A stretch of 9,538 bases of DNA from Cyanobacteria bacterium UBA2566 (GTDB taxonomy: Bacteria > Cyanobacteriota > Cyanobacteriia > Cyanobacteriales > Desertifilaceae). Under the pieces are notes generated by a model. The model was given only the letters and a program-made list of their open reading frames with translations, was not told the origin of the DNA and did no database searches. The position numbers and the translations under genes are program-made. The stretch is from NCBI GenBank assembly GCA_002340255.1, contig DDLS01000009.1, positions 1 through 9,538 of the forward strand. The letters are read 5' to 3'. Numbering within the stretch: the first letter of the stretch is position 1; every line of letters begins with the position of its first letter. Below are positions 7,573 to 9,538 of this stretch, in pieces.

Positions 7573-7795
7573 TACTATTGCTTGACAGGAGGGTTCTCAG
7601 GATACATGAAGATACGGCAGATAACAGAGGAATATGGGACTCCACAAGTAATGAATCCTACTCCTGTCTCTTGCTCAGAGGGCTTGCCATTCTCCGGTTT
7701 ACTTATCGTATTCTGTTTTTGATCCCCACCCCCCTGAAACGTTGGGAAACTTTTAGGTTTTGACTCTTTAGCGTAATATTAGGTTTAGACTCACG
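7573..7795. promoter_or_regulatory. Divergent intergenic region between the GAF kinase and cobN
   Basis: This 223-bp gap must hold the promoters of both the minus-strand kinase operon and plus-strand cobN. No convincing -35/-10 pair was found for either. GACAGGAG (7584-7591) and CTCCTGTC (7661-7668) form an 8-bp inverted pair about 70 bp apart. A direct repeat lies next to cobN and is listed separately. No conserved cobalamin-riboswitch box was seen. Confidence 0.5.
7753..7792 (+). promoter_or_regulatory. 14-bp direct repeat just upstream of cobN
   Basis: TTAGGTTTTGACTC (7753-7766) and TTAGGTTTAGACTC (7779-7792) match at 13 of 14 positions and start 26 bp apart, with the second ending 3 bp before the cobN ATG. 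An AT-rich palindrome, TAATATTA (7774-7781), sits between and partly overlaps the second unit. This is a candidate operator or leader element. No Shine-Dalgarno sequence is visible here. Confidence 0.4.
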
Positions 7796-9538
7796 ATGCA
7801 TCGAATCGCCGCAACTCCCGGAGGATGGAACCCCCAAGACGAAGGGGTGGTTATCCTCGAACAAACTTCAGCCCCTATCGTTATTCTCAGCGCAGCAGAT
7901 ACAGATATTCAAACTTTAGCCGCAACGGTTCCCCATCTTCCTGCCCAGTTTCCTCAGATTCGGGTCGCCAGTCTCTTACACTTGGTACAGCAACTGTCGA
8001 TTGATGACTATGCCGAACGAGTATTGCAGCACGCCCAAGTGATTCTGGTTCGTCTGTTGGGCGGAAGGGCATATTGGTCTTATGGTTTGGAAGTAGTGAA
8101 AGAATTAGCCCAAAATCAGGGCATTGCTTTGGTGGTGATGCCTGGAGATGATTCCCCCGATGTGGAGCTAATGAGCCATTCCACGGTGTCTTTGGAACAG
8201 GTTAATCGATTATGGCGCTATTGGAATGAAGGGGGAGTGGAAAATATTCGTAATGGATTATTGTTTTTAGCCAGTTCTGTAGGGAGAGATTTCGTAGGGG
8301 CGGGTTCACCGAGATCTTGGAATGGAAACCAGAAAACTGGTGAACCCGCCCTTATTTCCCACGCAGATATGGGTTCACGAAGCTTTCTGTGGGAAGGCGA
8401 AAATATTGCTGAACCTCAACCTGTTCCTAAAGTGGGCGTGTTGCCCCTAGAACAAGGTTTAGGGCAAAATTGGCCAAACGTGGGGATTCTCTTCTATCGT
8501 GCCCATTATTGTGCCGGAAATACGGCTCCAATAGAGGCGCTATGTCATGCTTTGATAGATCGCCAGTTAATGCCAGTACCGGTTTTTGTCTCTTCTTTGC
8601 GCGATCGCCAATGTCAAGAGGAAATTCTACAGCTTTTCCAACCCCCAGACAACAAACCCATCCAAGTTCTGCTCAATACTACCAGCTTCGCGATCCATTC
8701 CCTACAAAGTAAGGACTCAACCCCTTCATTTTTCTCCACCCTCAATGTTCCCACCCTACAAGCGATCCTCAGTAGCTCCACCGTCGAGCAATGGCAAGAC
8801 GGCAACCGAGGACTCCTACCCAGAGATGTGGCGATGAATATTGCCCTACCAGAAGTAGATGGGAGAATCATCACCCGCGCCATTTCTTTCAAAGCCGCAC
8901 AAACCTATAATCAGCAACTGCAAACCGATGTCGTGCAATATGAACCCGTTGCCAACCGGATTAACTTTGTCGCTGACTTAGCTGCCAATTGGGTGAAACT
9001 GCGGCAAAAACCTGCCCAAGATCGCAAAATTGCTGTTATTCTCGCCAATTATCCCACCCGTGACGGACGGCTAGCTAATGGTGTCGGCTTAGATACTCCC
9101 GCCAGTTGTGTGGAAATTCTGGCAGCTCTGAAAACCGCAGGATACGAGTTACAGGATATTCCAGAAACGCCAGAAGATCTCATAAGTCGCTTAACCGCAG
9201 GGGTGACGAATGACTGGGAAGGGAATGAGATCCGGTTGGGTAGTGGAATGGGGGAATGGGGGAATGGGGGAATGGGGTTATCTCTGTCTAGAGATGATTA
9301 TCAACAGAGGTTTGAGCAATTACCGGTTGAAGTGCAAAAGGGAATTAATAACCGATGGCATTCTGTAGGGGCAGGTTCACGAAAATCTCAGTGGGAAGAC
9401 AATAGCGTTGGTGAACCTGCCCTGCCGGAACGTTGGGTTACGCAACCGACTCCTCCGACTTTGTACCGAGATCTGGGGGCGGGTTTACAAAAATCTGGGT
9501 TGGGAGAGCAAAATATTGGTAAACCCGCCCCTACAGAA
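7796..9538 (+). CDS. cobN: Cobaltochelatase subunit CobN, N-terminal part (gene continues past window)
   Basis: CobN is the large subunit of the ATP-dependent cobaltochelatase that inserts cobalt into the corrin ring of vitamin B12. The frame stays open for 581 codons from the ATG at 7796; CobN proteins usually exceed 1,200 residues, so this is under half. Cyanobacterial-type segments are the N-terminal HRIAATPGGW, LRLLGGRAYWSYGLE (about 84-99), VGILFYRAHYCAGNTAPIEA, PVFVSSLRD, LLNTTSF, ALPEVDGRIITRAISFKA, FVADLAANWVKLRQKP and LANYPTRDGRLANGVGLDTP. The related magnesium-chelatase subunit ChlH has a different N-terminus. Four in-frame copies of a palindromic repeat code for inserts near residues 167-187, 191-209, 524-544 and 560-580, and an 8-bp tandem repeat codes for 484-494. 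These fall between conserved blocks, and no stop or frameshift results. No partner subunit gene is in the window. Confidence 0.93.
   Translation, partial: MHRIAATPGGWNPQDEGVVILEQTSAPIVILSAADTDIQTLAATVPHLPAQFPQIRVASLLHLVQQLSIDDYAERVLQHAQVILVRLLGGRAYWSYGLEVVKELAQNQGIALVVMPGDDSPDVELMSHSTVSLEQVNRLWRYWNEGGVENIRNGLLFLASSVGRDFVGAGSPRSWNGNQKTGEPALISHADMGSRSFLWEGENIAEPQPVPKVGVLPLEQGLGQNWPNVGILFYRAHYCAGNTAPIEALCHALIDRQLMPVPVFVSSLRDRQCQEEILQLFQPPDNKPIQVLLNTTSFAIHSLQSKDSTPSFFSTLNVPTLQAILSSSTVEQWQDGNRGLLPRDVAMNIALPEVDGRIITRAISFKAAQTYNQQLQTDVVQYEPVANRINFVADLAANWVKLRQKPAQDRKIAVILANYPTRDGRLANGVGLDTPASCVEILAALKTAGYELQDIPETPEDLISRLTAGVTNDWEGNEIRLGSGMGEWGNGGMGLSLSRDDYQQRFEQLPVEVQKGINNRWHSVGAGSRKSQWEDNSVGEPALPERWVTQPTPPTLYRDLGAGLQKSGLGEQNIGKPAPTE
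8294..8354. repeat. In-frame palindromic repeat, cobN copy 1
   Basis: Perfect 13-bp arms GGGCGGGTTCACC (8298-8310) and GGTGAACCCGCCC (8339-8351) flank a 28-nt loop. The copy is read in the cobN frame as residues from Val167, with GAG at 168-170 and GEP at 182-184. A partial extra end, TTCTGTAGGG, lies just before it at 8275-8284. Confidence 0.85.
8369..8418. repeat. In-frame palindromic repeat, decayed cobN copy 2
   Basis: Only short perfect arms remain, GGTTCA (8372-8377) with TGAACC (8410-8415), but the interior matches copy 3 well (GGTTCACGAA, GTGGGAAG) and copy 4 (AAAATATTG). It codes for a peptide from Met192 to about Pro209, with the same 12-residue spacing between the Gly of the first arm and the Ala/Gly before Glu-Pro as the other copies. 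Confidence 0.7.
9245..9276. repeat. Exact tandem repeat, four 8-bp units inside cobN
   Basis: The unit GGAATGGG is repeated four times without error and followed by one more G. Because 8 is not a multiple of 3, each unit is read in a different frame, giving a Gly-rich run with Met, Glu, Trp and Asn at residues 484-494. Gain or loss of one unit would shift the cobN frame. Confidence 0.9.
9361..9425. repeat. In-frame palindromic repeat, cobN copy 3
   Basis: Perfect 12-bp arms GGGCAGGTTCAC (9369-9380) and GTGAACCTGCCC (9411-9422) flank a 30-nt interior. The left edge includes TTCTGTAGGGG (9361-9371). It codes in the cobN frame from Val524, with GAG at 525-527 and GEP at 539-541. Confidence 0.85.
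9473..9538. repeat. In-frame palindromic repeat, cobN copy 4
   Basis: Perfect 13-bp arms GGGGCGGGTTTAC (9476-9488) and GTAAACCCGCCCC (9519-9531) flank a 30-nt interior. The right edge CCCCTACAGAA (9528-9538) is the reverse complement of the left edge of copy 3, which suggests the full element ends in TTCTGTAGGGG/CCCCTACAGAA. It codes in frame from Leu560, with GAG at 561-563 and GKP at 575-577. The window ends at its edge. Confidence 0.85.

Noticed and set aside
7760..7779. Sigma-70 promoter TTGACT...TAATAT before cobN
   Set aside because: Both hexamer-like strings are present, but they are only 8 bp apart, far less than the needed spacing of about 17 bp.
7573..7795. Cobalamin riboswitch in the cobN leader
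   Set aside because: The gap is long enough, but no GCCACTG-type B12 box or its usual flanking helices could be found by eye.
8470..8892. Several 80-92-codon open frames on both strands
   Set aside because: They are out of frame with cobN, which is continuous and conserved through this stretch. They are shadows.
7796..9538. Magnesium chelatase subunit ChlH as the identity of the plus-strand gene
   Set aside because: The N-terminus (HRIAATPGGW) and the RLLGGRAYWSYGLE segment are of CobN type; ChlH starts differently.
7796..9538. cobN as a pseudogene broken by repeats
   Set aside because: All four palindromes and the tandem repeat keep the frame, with no stop in 581 codons, and conserved blocks resume after the first three palindromes and the tandem tract. 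What follows copy 4 is beyond the window.
8294..9538. CRISPR array
   Set aside because: The repeats are palindromic, unevenly spaced, diverged and protein-coding, and there is no repeat-spacer periodicity.

Overview
The window looks like a chromosomal segment of a cyanobacterium. The octamer GCGATCGC (HIP1) recurs throughout, for example at 212-219, 301-308 and 6581-6588. The proteins are of cyanobacterial type: a cobaltochelatase CobN with a cyanobacterial-style N-terminus, a phytochrome-like GAF histidine kinase, and a large Cache/kinase/receiver/SpoIIE phosphatase fusion. The palindromic repeats suggest a repeat-rich, possibly filamentous species, but that is inference.

Layout. Positions 1-119 hold a palindromic dispersed repeat. 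Five genes follow on the minus strand. Read in their own direction they form two groups. Group A is a GAF histidine kinase (7572-5308), then nanE (5308-4604, start codon overlapping the kinase stop), then a terD-family gene (4579-4010, 24 bp further on), closed by a near-perfect hairpin at 3971-3997. Group B, after a 139-bp gap, is a 1101-aa sensor/phosphatase (3870-565) followed 40 bp later by a small membrane protein (524-120). A 223-bp divergent intergenic region separates group A from cobN, which starts at 7796 on the plus strand and is still open at the window edge (581 codons present). No gene-free stretch exceeds 300 bases.

How the genes may work together. The two signalling proteins have complementary defects. 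The 1101-aa protein has lost the phospho-accepting histidine of its kinase module (Tyr467) but keeps a complete receiver (Asp770) and a complete SpoIIE/PP2C phosphatase. The 754-aa kinase keeps its histidine (His385) but has a degenerate receiver in which the phosphoacceptor Asp is Glu684. A natural hypothesis is a relay in which the GAF kinase supplies phosphate to the receiver of the phosphatase protein. The GAF domain also carries cysteines at the two positions used for bilin attachment in cyanobacteriochromes, so light input is possible. The kinase is translationally coupled to a sugar-phosphate epimerase and a Ter-family stress protein, which is an unusual set.

The most striking sequence structure is in cobN. 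Four copies of one palindromic element (one decayed) lie inside the reading frame, all in the same phase, each coding for a similar glycine-rich peptide of about 20 residues. A separate 8-bp tandem repeat also lies inside the gene. The intergenic hairpin at 3971-3997 has arms closely related to those of the cobN repeats.
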